Origin: Pseudaestuariivita rosea
GTDB lineage: Bacteria > Pseudomonadota > Alphaproteobacteria > Rhodobacterales > Rhodobacteraceae
Assembly: GCF_017592335.1 (NCBI RefSeq)
Contig: NZ_JACNMP010000030.1
Coordinates: 1 to 35,355, forward strand
Reading direction: 5' to 3'
Length of the DNA stretch: 35,355 nt
Shown here piece after piece: positions 15,466 to 23,773 of this stretch (the stretch's first letter is position 1; each line of letters opens with the position of its first letter). The notes below the pieces were generated by a model. The model made no database searches, was not told where the DNA came from, and saw nothing but the letters and a program-made list of their open reading frames with translations. The position numbers were made by a program, and so were the translations under genes.

Positions 15466-16179
15466 ATCGGCCAGTGACCCGTAGAGGATCAGTGCCGGTT
15501 TATCGCCCACGTCCTGCGCAATTCTTGCAGCAAGACCGGTGACTGTGTCGCGGTACAGGGTCTGATCCGGCAGACTGACGTTTTCGGCCAGCAAAGCGGG
15601 CGTATCATGGGCCATGCCGTGACTGATAAGCATGTTCACGAGCTTGGGAAAAGTGCGCTTGCCCATGAAAACCACCGTCGTCGCGTTTGCGTCGGCAAGG
15701 GCAGACAGGTTCAGGTCATCAGGCAGCGCGCCGGTGACGTCGTGCCCTGTCACAAACTGAACCCGCCGCGCGGTCAGGCGTCGGGTCAGTGGAATGCCGG
15801 CAGCAGCTGCAGCCGCACAGGCTGATGGGATACCCGGAATGATCTCATAAGAAATGCTGGCGGCGTTGAGGGCTGTCAGTTCTTCCTCAAGCCGTCCAAA
15901 CGTACCACCGTCGCCGGATTTCAGACGCACGACGCGCTGCTTTTCACGGGCGTAATCCACCAGCAAACGGCTGACGTGGTCTTGTTTTGGTGAAAGTCGC
16001 CCGGCGCGCTTGCCAACACCCACCAGATCGGCACCGGTACGCACATGGGCAAGGATCGGACCTGCGGACAGATCATCAAACAGCACAGCATCGGCCTGTT
16101 TCAGGCGATCCACGGCCTTCAGCGTCAGAAGCTCTGGGTCGCCGGGGCCAGAGCCAACAAAGCTGACAAACCCTGTCAC
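15460..16179 (-). CDS. cobA: Uroporphyrinogen-III C-methyltransferase (SUMT), CobA
   Basis: A 239-residue single-domain SUMT with the family landmarks VGSGPGDPELLTLKA at the N-terminus, the RLKSGDGGTFGRLEEE region and the late SLPDQTLYRDTV motif. It adds methyl groups from SAM to C2 and C7 of uroporphyrinogen III, giving precorrin-2, the entry step to the corrin branch. There is no fused CysG dehydrogenase/chelatase part. The start is GTG at 16179, overlapping the cobB stop in GTGA; no in-frame ATG would keep the SAM-binding loop. Last gene of the long cob transcript. Confidence 0.92.
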   Translation of the reverse strand: MTGFVSFVGSGPGDPELLTLKAVDRLKQADAVLFDDLSAGPILAHVRTGADLVGVGKRAGRLSPKQDHVSRLLVDYAREKQRVVRLKSGDGGTFGRLEEELTALNAASISYEIIPGIPSACAAAAAAGIPLTRRLTARRVQFVTGHDVTGALPDDLNLSALADANATTVVFMGKRTFPKLVNMLISHGMAHDTPALLAENVSLPDQTLYRDTVTGLAARIAQDVGDKPALILYGSLADI

Positions 16180-17489
16180 GGGGCCTCCTGCGCGATCAGG
16201 TGAAAGAACGTGCCGCTGACCGTGCCGCGGCGGGATCCGGTTTCAGCGGCGGAATTACCATCGGCATCAAAGACTTGGGCTAAAGGGGCATCGGGCTGTT
16301 CGATGATGGTTGAATAGTGGAATTCATGTCCACGCAAAGCGGTCCCCGCTTGAAAACCTGGCAGTGGCGCCGACAGAACGGCGCGGCGATAGCCCAGATG
16401 GAACTTGCGCTTTTCATAACTGGTCACAAGGCCCAGCAAGCCTGCCATCTGATGCGCTAGCCCGTCCTTGTCGATCATGGTTTCGCCCAACGCCATATAT
16501 CCCCCGCATTCCCCATGGACTGGCTTGGTTTCCGCATGTTTGCGCAAAGCGGTGCGGAACTGGTCGGCGGTCGCCAAAGTGCCCGCATGTAGTTCGGGAT
16601 AGCCGCCGGGCAACCAGACCAGATCGGCAGACGGATCAGGGGCCTGATCAGCCAAGGGCGAAAATGGCAGGATTTCAGCACCAGCGGCCCGCCAACCCTC
16701 GATCAGGTGGGGGTAGGTAAAGGAAAACGCAGCATCCCGCGCCAGTGCAATGCGTTGTGCCGGGGGCTTAGGCAGGTCGCCCTGTGCTGTGGTTTCGACG
16801 GATGCGGCCGCAGCCTTAAGCGCAGACAGATCGACATGATCCCGCAGGAATGTGGCGTACCCGGCAATGGCGGCCTCAAGATCAGGATGCTCGACCGCTT
16901 GGATCAACCCAAGATGCCGTTCCGGCAGTTTCAGATCACCACGCCTAGGTAAAGCGCCCAGAACGGGCAAGCCCGCACGCTCCATCCCAAGACGCGTCAG
17001 GCGTTCGTGTCGGGGGCTAGCGACGCGGTTCAGGATCACACCGGCAAAGGGCAGATCAGGCAGATAGCGGGCAAAGCCAAGGGCCGTCGCCGCCGCTGAT
17101 TGCGCCTGTCCGCTGACGTCGATCACCAGAACCACGGGCCACCCCATGCGCGCCGCGGTCTCGGCGCTGGATCCAAAGCCCACCTGGCCACGCGTTGCCA
17201 CCCCGTCGAACAGACCCATGGAGCCCTCAGCCACGATCATATCAGCGCCAGCCGCCTGTTTCGAAACGGCCGCCAGCAACGTGTCATCCATGGCCCATGT
17301 GTCCATGTTGAAAGATGCGCGACCAGTCGCGGCCAGATGAAAGGCCGGGTCAATGTAATCAGGCCCACTTTTATAGGGCTGCACGGTCAAACCGTCATCC
17401 ACCAGCGCCCGCAGAAGACCCAGCATCACAGTCGTCTTGCCGGTGCCCGAGGCAGGGGCTGATATCATAAGCCCGGGGGGATTAGTCAT
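16176..17489 (-). CDS. cobB: Hydrogenobyrinic/cobyrinic acid a,c-diamide synthase, CobB
   Basis: About 437 residues with the two expected parts. An N-terminal ATPase of the dethiobiotin-synthetase type has the P-loop [13 protein letters not shown] at residues 10-22. A C-terminal class I glutamine amidotransferase-like domain has its catalytic cysteine C328 in [12 protein letters not shown] and a downstream histidine in GHEFHYS. The enzyme amidates the a and c side chains using glutamine and ATP; in the aerobic route the substrate is hydrogenobyrinic acid. The start [10 protein letters not shown] overlaps the cobM stop by 8 nt; the frame extends 40 codons upstream without homology to the family. 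Confidence 0.92.
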   Translation of the reverse strand: MTNPPGLMISAPASGTGKTTVMLGLLRALVDDGLTVQPYKSGPDYIDPAFHLAATGRASFNMDTWAMDDTLLAAVSKQAAGADMIVAEGSMGLFDGVATRGQVGFGSSAETAARMGWPVVLVIDVSGQAQSAAATALGFARYLPDLPFAGVILNRVASPRHERLTRLGMERAGLPVLGALPRRGDLKLPERHLGLIQAVEHPDLEAAIAGYATFLRDHVDLSALKAAAASVETTAQGDLPKPPAQRIALARDAAFSFTYPHLIEGWRAAGAEILPFSPLADQAPDPSADLVWLPGGYPELHAGTLATADQFRTALRKHAETKPVHGECGGYMALGETMIDKDGLAHQMAGLLGLVTSYEKRKFHLGYRRAVLSAPLPGFQAGTALRGHEFHYSTIIEQPDAPLAQVFDADGNSAAETGSRRGTVSGTFFHLIAQEAP

Positions 17490-18276
17490 CGCCGTGGCTC
17501 CACCCGACCCAGGGGCTTTCTGCGGATTGCGGGCGATAGCGGCGATCGTAATCGGCGGCATAAAGGCAGCTTTCCGCAAAATCGCTGGCCTCAAGCGCAG
17601 GACCGACAAGGATCAGAGCGGTGCGTTTTATGTCGGGATCAAGTACCTGTTCCACTGTCTCAAGCGTCGCGCGTTGGATGCGTTCATCCGACCAGCTGGC
17701 GCGATAGATGACCGCGACAGGGCAGTCGGCGCCGTAAGCGGGCGTCAGGTCCAAGACGACCTGCGCAACATTCCCAATCGACAGATGAATGGCCAGTGTT
17801 GCGCCCGTGGCCGCAAAGTTTTGCAGGGTTTCGCTCGCTGGCATCGAAGATGCGCGACCAGGCGTCCGTGTCAGCACGACGGACTGTGCGACACCCGGCA
17901 GCGTTAATTCGGCTCCAAGCGCAGCAGCAGCGGCGGCGAATGACGGCACGCCGGGCGTGACTGTAAACGGGATATCCAGCGCCTTTAGTCGCCGTAATTG
18001 TTCACCCATAGCGGACCAGACCGACAGATCACCGGAATGAAGCCGTGCGATGTCTTTCCCGGCAGTATGGGCGTTCTGCACCTCAGCAATGATCGCATCA
18101 AGGTCCATGGATGCTGTGTTGATGATCCGCGTGCCTTCCGGGCAATGGGCCAGAACTGCCTCGGGCACCAGCGAGCCTGCATAAAGGCAGACGGGGCATG
18201 CGGCGATCAGATCGCGTCCCCGCAGGGTCAGTAAATCCGGTGCACCGGGACCGGCACCGATAAAATGAACCGTCAT
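17482..18276 (-). CDS. cobM: Precorrin-4 C11-methyltransferase, CobM
   Basis: A 264-residue SAM-dependent tetrapyrrole methylase. It starts [20 protein letters not shown], has [16 protein letters not shown] around residues 80-96, [19 protein letters not shown], and [11 protein letters not shown], all typical of CobM/CbiF. It methylates C11 of precorrin-4 to precorrin-5. The start overlaps the cobE stop (ATGA). A C-terminal extension of about 15 residues ([11 protein letters not shown]) reaches into cobB. Position between cobE and cobB is consistent with the corrin operon. Confidence 0.93.
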   Translation of the reverse strand: MTVHFIGAGPGAPDLLTLRGRDLIAACPVCLYAGSLVPEAVLAHCPEGTRIINTASMDLDAIIAEVQNAHTAGKDIARLHSGDLSVWSAMGEQLRRLKALDIPFTVTPGVPSFAAAAAALGAELTLPGVAQSVVLTRTPGRASSMPASETLQNFAATGATLAIHLSIGNVAQVVLDLTPAYGADCPVAVIYRASWSDERIQRATLETVEQVLDPDIKRTALILVGPALEASDFAESCLYAADYDRRYRPQSAESPWVGWSHGDD

Positions 18277-18635
18277 ATGGGTCCTCCGATAGCGATGGCG
18301 CAGGTGGCCATCCGGTCGTCTGAAATATGTCTTGGCCCCACCAATCGCGCATCCGGGCCTGCCGCAGCAAGGGCTGCTGCTTCGGCCACGCTGCCCGTGC
18401 CCCAAGCTAGATCGGATGCTTTGGACTGCGTTGGTGTATGCTGTGTGCTCAGCTCTGCAGGCGATACGGAAATCAGCGATACGTTCAATGTCTTTGCCAA
18501 AGGGCGCAAGCCGTCCAGTTTATCTGCGATGGTCGCAACCGCGTCTGGCCTGTGGTCTCGCGACGCTTTGGTCAGTGCGTTTTGCAGACTGGCCGATGAC
18601 GCCGCCGCGCGAAATCCGAACCCTGCGATAATCAT
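18273..18635 (-). CDS. cobE: CobE (CbiG C-terminal domain family) cobalamin biosynthesis protein
   Basis: A short 120-residue protein matching the C-terminal domain of Cbi[21 protein letters not shown] at the start, then [15 protein letters not shown] near residue 80 and [18 protein letters not shown]. CobE is needed for aerobic cobalamin synthesis, but its exact reaction is not settled; CbiG opens the precorrin ring lactone in the anaerobic route. The chosen start, [11 protein letters not shown], overlaps the cobL stop (ATGA); the frame extends 39 codons upstream inside cobL without family similarity. Confidence 0.87.
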   Translation of the reverse strand: MIIAGFGFRAAASSASLQNALTKASRDHRPDAVATIADKLDGLRPLAKTLNVSLISVSPAELSTQHTPTQSKASDLAWGTGSVAEAAALAAAGPDARLVGPRHISDDRMATCAIAIGGPI

Positions 18636-19834
18636 AGGGTAACACTCCATTGCACAACAGGATAGGCGGTCTGCCAGCCGCGCTTTGCCCCAAGCGGCCC
18701 GGCGCGCGACAGTTCGACCCGCAAGAGGGTGCCGCCCAGTTTGGCCTGCCAATAGGTTAACAACGCCTCAGCCTCAAGCGTCACAGCGTTTGCCACCAAA
18801 CGCGTGCCGGGGAGCAGCGTTTCTTGCAGATGCTGCAGTAATGCCTCGGACAATCCGCCGCCAATGAACACAGCATCGGGCGCAGGCAGGTCGCCCAGGG
18901 CCTCAGGCGCCGTTCCTGTGATAACCTGCAACCGGTCCACACCCAGGGTGTTGGCGTTGGTCCTTATCCGTTCCGCCCCATCGGATTGTGCCTCAATCGC
19001 GATGGCCTCGGTCGTTGGATCAGATAACAGCCATTCGATGGCAATGGACCCCGAGCCGCTGCCGATATCCCACAGTCGCTCATACTTGCGCGGGGCAAGG
19101 GCGGACAGGGTCACGGCGCGCATGGGGGCCTTCGTGATCTGGCCGTCGTGGTCGAAAAAATCGTCTGGCAAACCAGAGGTTTTTGGCAGCGCCCTACCTT
19201 TGCCCATCACCGTCAGTGCGACACACACCGGGTGGGAAAACGCATGCTTCGATAGTGCATCGGCCCGGGTGTCTGTCCGGTTTTCCCGCGGACCGCCAAG
19301 TGCCTCAAACACCGTTAGAGCGCTGTCACCAAGGCCTTGATTGGTCAGATACGCGCCCAGATCGTGAACCGCTTGGCCATCACGCAAAAGAACGATCAGC
19401 CGCGCGTCAGGCGCAAGATGGGGACGCAGGCGTGAAAACGGGGCTGCATGCAGACCAAAACAGGTTGTCTGTTCCAGTGGCCAGCCCATCCGTGCAGTGG
19501 TCAGGGAAAAGCTGGAAGGTCCGGGAAAAGCACACCATTCGTGCGCTTGCAGATCGCGGGTGATCACGCTGCCCGCCCCGAACCAGAACGGGTCGCCCGA
19601 GGCCAGGACGGCAACAGGCGTGCCGCGCAGCCTCAACAGTTCAGGGATGCCATCCGCAAACGGCACTGGCCAGCTGATCCGGCGGGTTTTACCATCGTCC
19701 GGCAGCAGGTTAAGGTGGCGTGGTGGCCCCATGATGACGTCAGCTTCGGACAGAGCGGCTTGACTTGCGGGCGAAAGGCCCTCAGTTCCATCCTCGCCCA
19801 AACCAATAAGTGTGAGCCACGGCATGTCAGACAT
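18632..19834 (-). CDS. cobL: Precorrin-6Y C5,15-methyltransferase (decarboxylating), CobL
   Basis: About 400 residues with both expected domains. An N-terminal CbiE-like tetrapyrrole methylase (TLIGLGEDG, ASGDPFWFGAGSV) occupies about 1-210. A C-terminal CbiT-like Rossmann methyltransferase carries the SAM motif LWDIGSGSGSIAIEW at about 255-268. Together they methylate C5 and C15 and decarboxylate the C12 side chain to give precorrin-8. The start at 19834 (MSDMPWLTL) has an AGAAGG about 9 nt upstream; an ATG at 19825 is a close alternative. Either start overlaps the divergent cobK start. The stop overlaps cobE (ATGA). Confidence 0.93.
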   Translation of the reverse strand: MSDMPWLTLIGLGEDGTEGLSPASQAALSEADVIMGPPRHLNLLPDDGKTRRISWPVPFADGIPELLRLRGTPVAVLASGDPFWFGAGSVITRDLQAHEWCAFPGPSSFSLTTARMGWPLEQTTCFGLHAAPFSRLRPHLAPDARLIVLLRDGQAVHDLGAYLTNQGLGDSALTVFEALGGPRENRTDTRADALSKHAFSHPVCVALTVMGKGRALPKTSGLPDDFFDHDGQITKAPMRAVTLSALAPRKYERLWDIGSGSGSIAIEWLLSDPTTEAIAIEAQSDGAERIRTNANTLGVDRLQVITGTAPEALGDLPAPDAVFIGGGLSEALLQHLQETLLPGTRLVANAVTLEAEALLTYWQAKLGGTLLRVELSRAGPLGAKRGWQTAYPVVQWSVTL

Positions 19835-20588
19835 CGCGCCCAACCTTCTGATCCTCGGCGGCACGACCGAGGCGACGGCCCTGTCGGGTGCTGTGCATCA
19901 GGCAGGGCTGCGCGCCGTGATCTCGTTCGCCGGTCGTGTGGAACGCCCGGTGCGTCAGCCGATTGACCGTCGGATCGGGGGGTTTGGGGGGGTGGAGGGT
20001 TTGGTCAGTTACCTTCAGGATCAGCGGGTCACACATGTTATCGATGCCACCCATCCTTTTGCCGCGCAGATGAGCCGAAATGCCATTGCCGCCTGTGCCC
20101 AAACTGGCATGCCGCTGATCGCGCTGACCCGCGCACCATGGACGCCAGTTGCCGGTGATCGCTGGCAGAGCGTGCCGGATATCCCCGCAGCCTGTGCCGC
20201 ATTGCAAGGCCCCGCCCGGCGCGTGATGCTGGCCGTTGGACGGATGCATCTGGCCGAATTCGCGCCCAATCCGCAGCATTTCTACCTGCTGCGCCTTGTC
20301 GATGCGCCAGCCTCGCCCCCGCCGTTTCCGGACCACCACGTCATCGTCTCGCGCGGGCCGTTTACCACGGCGGATGACAAAGCCCTGATGCAAAGGTTTG
20401 AGATTGACTGTGTTCTGTCGAAAAACGCGGGCGGAAAAGGCGCCTATGCCAAGATTGAAGCCGCGCGTGAGTTGGGCCTGCCGGTGACTATGATCGACCG
20501 GCCAGATATCCCACCCAGGCATGAAGTTTTCAGTGTGCAGGATGTGCTGGATTGGGTCGCTCATACCGGCACCGATCGTGGGGTGTAG
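19824..20588 (+). CDS. cobK: Precorrin-6A reductase, CobK, inverted within the cob operon
   Basis: A 254-residue NAD(P)H-dependent reductase with the CobK signature LLILGGTTEATALSGAV at residues 7-23, THVIDATHPFAAQMS near 70-85, and the C-terminal SKNAGGKGAYAKIEAARELG. It reduces precorrin-6A to precorrin-6B (dihydro form). It is the only cob gene on the plus strand. Its ATG overlaps the cobL 5' end by up to 11 bp and its 3' end overlaps the cobJ 3' end by 28 bp. Its promoter must therefore lie inside cobL, and no clear ribosome binding site precedes it. A GTG at 19812 is an alternative start. Confidence 0.93.
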   Translation: MSDIAPNLLILGGTTEATALSGAVHQAGLRAVISFAGRVERPVRQPIDRRIGGFGGVEGLVSYLQDQRVTHVIDATHPFAAQMSRNAIAACAQTGMPLIALTRAPWTPVAGDRWQSVPDIPAACAALQGPARRVMLAVGRMHLAEFAPNPQHFYLLRLVDAPASPPPFPDHHVIVSRGPFTTADDKALMQRFEIDCVLSKNAGGKGAYAKIEAARELGLPVTMIDRPDIPPRHEVFSVQDVLDWVAHTGTDRGV

Positions 20589-21313
20589 ACCAGTGGAGGG
20601 CCATCCCTTGTAATGATCTTTGTCTGCGATGATCCGACGATGACCATCGTGCGCATATCGGCCATGTGTGGCTGCGCCTGCGATAATGGTACGACGCGAA
20701 GCTCTTCGTCGGCTGTCGAGATCGCATGCCCGAAGATCACGGGTCGATCGTCCGTACAGGCTTCACGCAGGATATCGAGGGCACGCGCAAACCCCTCTGG
20801 CCGGGTCTTTGAACGCGGATTATAAAACGCCATCGCAAAATCCGCCTGCACCGCCAGACGAAGCCGCTGTTCGATCAAAGACCACGGCTTTAGGTTATCC
20901 GACAGATTAATTGCGCAGAAATCATGGCCCAAAGGCGCACCTGCACGGGCGGCGGCGGCGAGCATAGCGGTGATGCCAGGCAGAATGCGGATATCCAGAT
21001 TGCGCCAATCGGGTGGGCCGTGATCGACGGCCTCAAGCACCGCGGCGGCCATAGCAAAAACGCCTGGATCACCGGATGACACGACGACAACGCGCTTGTC
21101 TTCCGCAGCCATCTGCAGCGCATGGCGGGATCGGTCGATCTCAACCCGGTTGTCGCTGGCATGCAATGCCAGACCCGGCCGTTCGGCGATGCGGGCGACA
21201 TAGGGGATGTAACCCACAACATCTGTCGCCTCAGCCAGAATCTGCGTGACCTCGGGCGTCACAAGCGCTTCAGACCCAGGTCCCAGACCCACAACAGCGA
21301 CCCAACCGCTCAT
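20561..21313 (-). CDS. cobJ: Precorrin-3B C17-methyltransferase, CobJ
   Basis: A 250-residue tetrapyrrole methylase: VAVVGLGPGSEALVTPEV at the N-terminus, VVVVSSGDPGVFAMAAAVLE around residues 75-94, RILPGITAMLAAAARAG, and the CobJ-like FYNPRSKTRPEGF segment. It methylates C17 and contracts the ring of precorrin-3B to give precorrin-4. It lacks the long C-terminal nitrite-reductase-like extension of some CbiJ/CobJ fusions. The ATG overlaps the cobI stop (ATGA). Its last 28 nt are antisense to the end of cobK. Confidence 0.94.
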   Translation of the reverse strand: MSGWVAVVGLGPGSEALVTPEVTQILAEATDVVGYIPYVARIAERPGLALHASDNRVEIDRSRHALQMAAEDKRVVVVSSGDPGVFAMAAAVLEAVDHGPPDWRNLDIRILPGITAMLAAAARAGAPLGHDFCAINLSDNLKPWSLIEQRLRLAVQADFAMAFYNPRSKTRPEGFARALDILREACTDDRPVIFGHAISTADEELRVVPLSQAQPHMADMRTMVIVGSSQTKIITRDGPPLVYTPRSVPV

Positions 21314-22050
21314 GGTCTGCGTCCCTGGCCGTGCACGACAATGATCGAGAAATAGGGGGTCACTTTGCTCTCGGCACCAGCCAAAGGCGTGACCGTCTGG
21401 TTCGGCATCGTGGCATATTCAATCAGCCAGGCGTCATTGTAACGACCAGAGTCATGCAAGGCATCACGGACCTTGTCGATATTTCGACCGATTTTCATAA
21501 TGACCAGAGCGTCAGCGGCCTGCATATGCCGGATCAGATCATCCTTGGGCAATGTCCCCATCAGAACGGTCATCACATCATCGCCCCAGGTGACGGGCAC
21601 CCCGGTCGCAGTCCAGGCGCCAGACATGCCGGTGATGGCGGGTACAACCTGAATCGGCGTTTTGCCGTTTAGCCGTGTATAAAGATGCATGAACGAGCCA
21701 TAGAAAAACGGGTCTCCTTCACACAGAACGACTACATCCTCACCGGCCTCTGCCAGGCTTTGCAGCCGCGTAGTGCAGTCGACGTAAAAAGTTGAAAGGC
21801 AGGCGTTATAGGCCGGATCGTGCAGGGGAATCTCTGTCGTGACCGGGTATTCCATTGGTATCTCGACCGCATCGGGTGACAGCATGTCATTGACAATCCG
21901 GCGCGCCTGACCTGGGCGTCCAGCTTTACGGAAATAGGCAACATGGCGGGCTGTACGCACAAGGCGATCCGCCCTGACGCTTATCAAATCGGGATCACCG
22001 GGGCCTAGCCCCACGCCATAGATGGTGCCTGTTGTGACCTGGCGGTTCAT
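21310..22050 (-). CDS. cobI: Precorrin-2 C20-methyltransferase, CobI
   Basis: A 246-residue SAM-dependent methylase opening TIYGVGLGPGDPDLISVRA, with VVLCEGDPFFYGSFMHLYTR near residues 100-120, VVPAITGMSGAW, and ALVIMKIGRNIDKV, which together fit CobI/CbiL. It adds the C20 methyl to precorrin-2, giving precorrin-3A, the substrate of CobG. Start and stop both sit in four-base overlaps with cobH and cobJ, consistent with translational coupling along the operon. Confidence 0.94.
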   Translation of the reverse strand: MNRQVTTGTIYGVGLGPGDPDLISVRADRLVRTARHVAYFRKAGRPGQARRIVNDMLSPDAVEIPMEYPVTTEIPLHDPAYNACLSTFYVDCTTRLQSLAEAGEDVVVLCEGDPFFYGSFMHLYTRLNGKTPIQVVPAITGMSGAWTATGVPVTWGDDVMTVLMGTLPKDDLIRHMQAADALVIMKIGRNIDKVRDALHDSGRYNDAWLIEYATMPNQTVTPLAGAESKVTPYFSIIVVHGQGRRP

Positions 22051-22676
22051 TCAATGGGACTCGCGATGGCATTCAAAGCAGCGACGGTGATAGCGCTGCC
22101 CCCAAGCCGCCCCTGAACGATGCAGCATGGAACGGGTTGCGCGGCCCACAGCGCGTCTTTGCTTTCAACGGCACCCACAAAGCCGACGGGACAACCAATG
22201 ATGGCCGCCGGACGGGGGCAATCGGGGTCCTCCAGCATGTTGAGCAGATGAAAAAGCGCGGTGGGGGCATTGCCGATAGCAACCACAGCCCCTGCAAGGT
22301 GGGGCCGCCAAAGCTCAAGTGCTGCGGCAGAGCGTGTGTTGCCCATCTGCGCTGCCAGATCGCGCACGCCGTCGTCGTGCAAGGTGCAGATAATCGCGTT
22401 GTCCGCGGGCAATCGGGGTCGCGTGATACCTTCGCTGACCATCCGAGCGTCACATAAGATCGGCGCGCCCGCTTCCAGAGCCTGACGCGCGGTTGTGGCA
22501 AAGCCCGGCGAAAAGCGAATGTGTTTTTCCAGCCCTACCATCCCGGCCGCATGGATCATGCGTACAGCGACCTTTTCTTCCTGCGGTCCAAACCCGGCCA
22601 GATCGGCCTCGGCCCGGATGGTGGCAAAAGACTGGCGATAGATGGCGGCGCCGTCGGTTTCATAGGTGTAGGGCAT
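22047..22676 (-). CDS. cobH: Precorrin-8X methylmutase, CobH
   Basis: About 209 residues with the CobH landmarks YETDGAAIYRQSFATIRAEA, the catalytic histidine region VRMIHAAGMVG (H42 here, equivalent to H43 of characterised CobH), and GCPVGFVGAVESKDAL near the C-terminus. It moves a methyl group from C11 to C12, turning precorrin-8X into hydrogenobyrinic acid. The ATG at 22676 (MPYTYE) is chosen by family similarity. A TTG at 22685 would overlap the cobG stop as TTGA and is possible. Confidence 0.93.
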   Translation of the reverse strand: MPYTYETDGAAIYRQSFATIRAEADLAGFGPQEEKVAVRMIHAAGMVGLEKHIRFSPGFATTARQALEAGAPILCDARMVSEGITRPRLPADNAIICTLHDDGVRDLAAQMGNTRSAAALELWRPHLAGAVVAIGNAPTALFHLLNMLEDPDCPRPAAIIGCPVGFVGAVESKDALWAAQPVPCCIVQGRLGGSAITVAALNAIASPIE

Positions 22677-22681
22677 CGGAC

Positions 22682-23773
22682 TCAATCAAGATTTGCGTGG
22701 ATATCTGCGGGCAGGATGCCGGTTCGCTCAGGTCTGTCTTTTGCAGTTCCTTGTCGCACAATGTCAAACCGCCCGTCACGCCCAACCAGCGTGATATCCG
22801 CCGGACGTGCCCGCGCGCAGCCCTTGGCGCACCCCGATACGTGCAGCGTACCGCTTATATGCGACGCCAGACTGCGTGCCAAGGCGCGGGTTTCGACGTG
22901 TGCACTGTCACAGAACGGCGCGCCGGGGCATGCATCGACACGACGCAGCGGATGATCGGGTGTGGTGATCAGCGCCTCGCTCGTAAGATCAGCGACCTCT
23001 TCCAGCAGCATTATCCGCCATGGCGTTAGTCTGACAGCTGTGATCTGGTCTAAAAGAGGTTCCAGAGCGGCTGCCTCGATCTGACCAAAAGGCAGACCAA
23101 CAAGCTGGCCATAGGGTGTGTTTTGGGGTTGCAAAGGGTCATCCTGCGCGGCCACTGGTGCTGCATCAAACAGAGTTCTCATTCGCCTGACATCCGGCCC
23201 GGCATGATCGGCAAACCAGCGGGCCAGTGTGATCATGGCATCGATGGCCTCTTCTTCGGAAACAATTTGCCCGGTCTGGGCCCCATCGGCCCGCATGATC
23301 AGCTGGCCGCTCATTCCTTCAATCCGAATATCAGCTGAAGCGCCATTTAGCAGGCGATTATGCCCGGTATCAATCGCAAATCCAAATTTTGCTGGCAGGT
23401 CCGGCAGACCTGCCAGGCGGTCGGTTAACGCGGTGGCCAAACGGTGGGTAACGTCGCCTGTCTGCCAAAAAGGCTGGATCAGGATGTTCCGACGGTTTTC
23501 CAGATCGTGCGAGGCGTCCAAAAGGTCAAGCGCTGCCAGTTGCTGTAACACGGCATCATGATCGGCCATCTTGAGCCCGCGCAGTTGTATGTTGGCGCGA
23601 TTTGTCAGGTCGATCAGGCCATTGCCGTACTTTGTAGAGAGCTGGCATAAACCGTGCAATTGCCCCCGCTCAACCCGGCCCAGCTTAGGTCGCACGCGGA
23701 CAATCAGGCCGTCACCAGACATCATCGGCCGGTAAGCCCCGGGGCACCAGCCCTTGACCTGCGGGGCAGTCAT
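22682..23773 (-). CDS. cobG: Precorrin-3B synthase, CobG
   Basis: About 363 residues of the nitrite/sulfite reductase ferredoxin-like class. The N-terminal half contains TKYGNGLIDLTNRANIQLRG, typical of the siroheme-reductase fold. The C-terminal half carries the cluster-binding cysteines in ACPGAPFCDSA and VSGCAKGCARARPADITLVG. CobG is the oxygen-dependent monooxygenase that converts precorrin-3A to precorrin-3B, so its presence marks the aerobic pathway. The start MTAPQVKGWCPGAYRP overlaps the cobN stop (ATGA); the longer frame is not family-like. Confidence 0.93.
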   Translation of the reverse strand: MTAPQVKGWCPGAYRPMMSGDGLIVRVRPKLGRVERGQLHGLCQLSTKYGNGLIDLTNRANIQLRGLKMADHDAVLQQLAALDLLDASHDLENRRNILIQPFWQTGDVTHRLATALTDRLAGLPDLPAKFGFAIDTGHNRLLNGASADIRIEGMSGQLIMRADGAQTGQIVSEEEAIDAMITLARWFADHAGPDVRRMRTLFDAAPVAAQDDPLQPQNTPYGQLVGLPFGQIEAAALEPLLDQITAVRLTPWRIMLLEEVADLTSEALITTPDHPLRRVDACPGAPFCDSAHVETRALARSLASHISGTLHVSGCAKGCARARPADITLVGRDGRFDIVRQGTAKDRPERTGILPADIHANLD

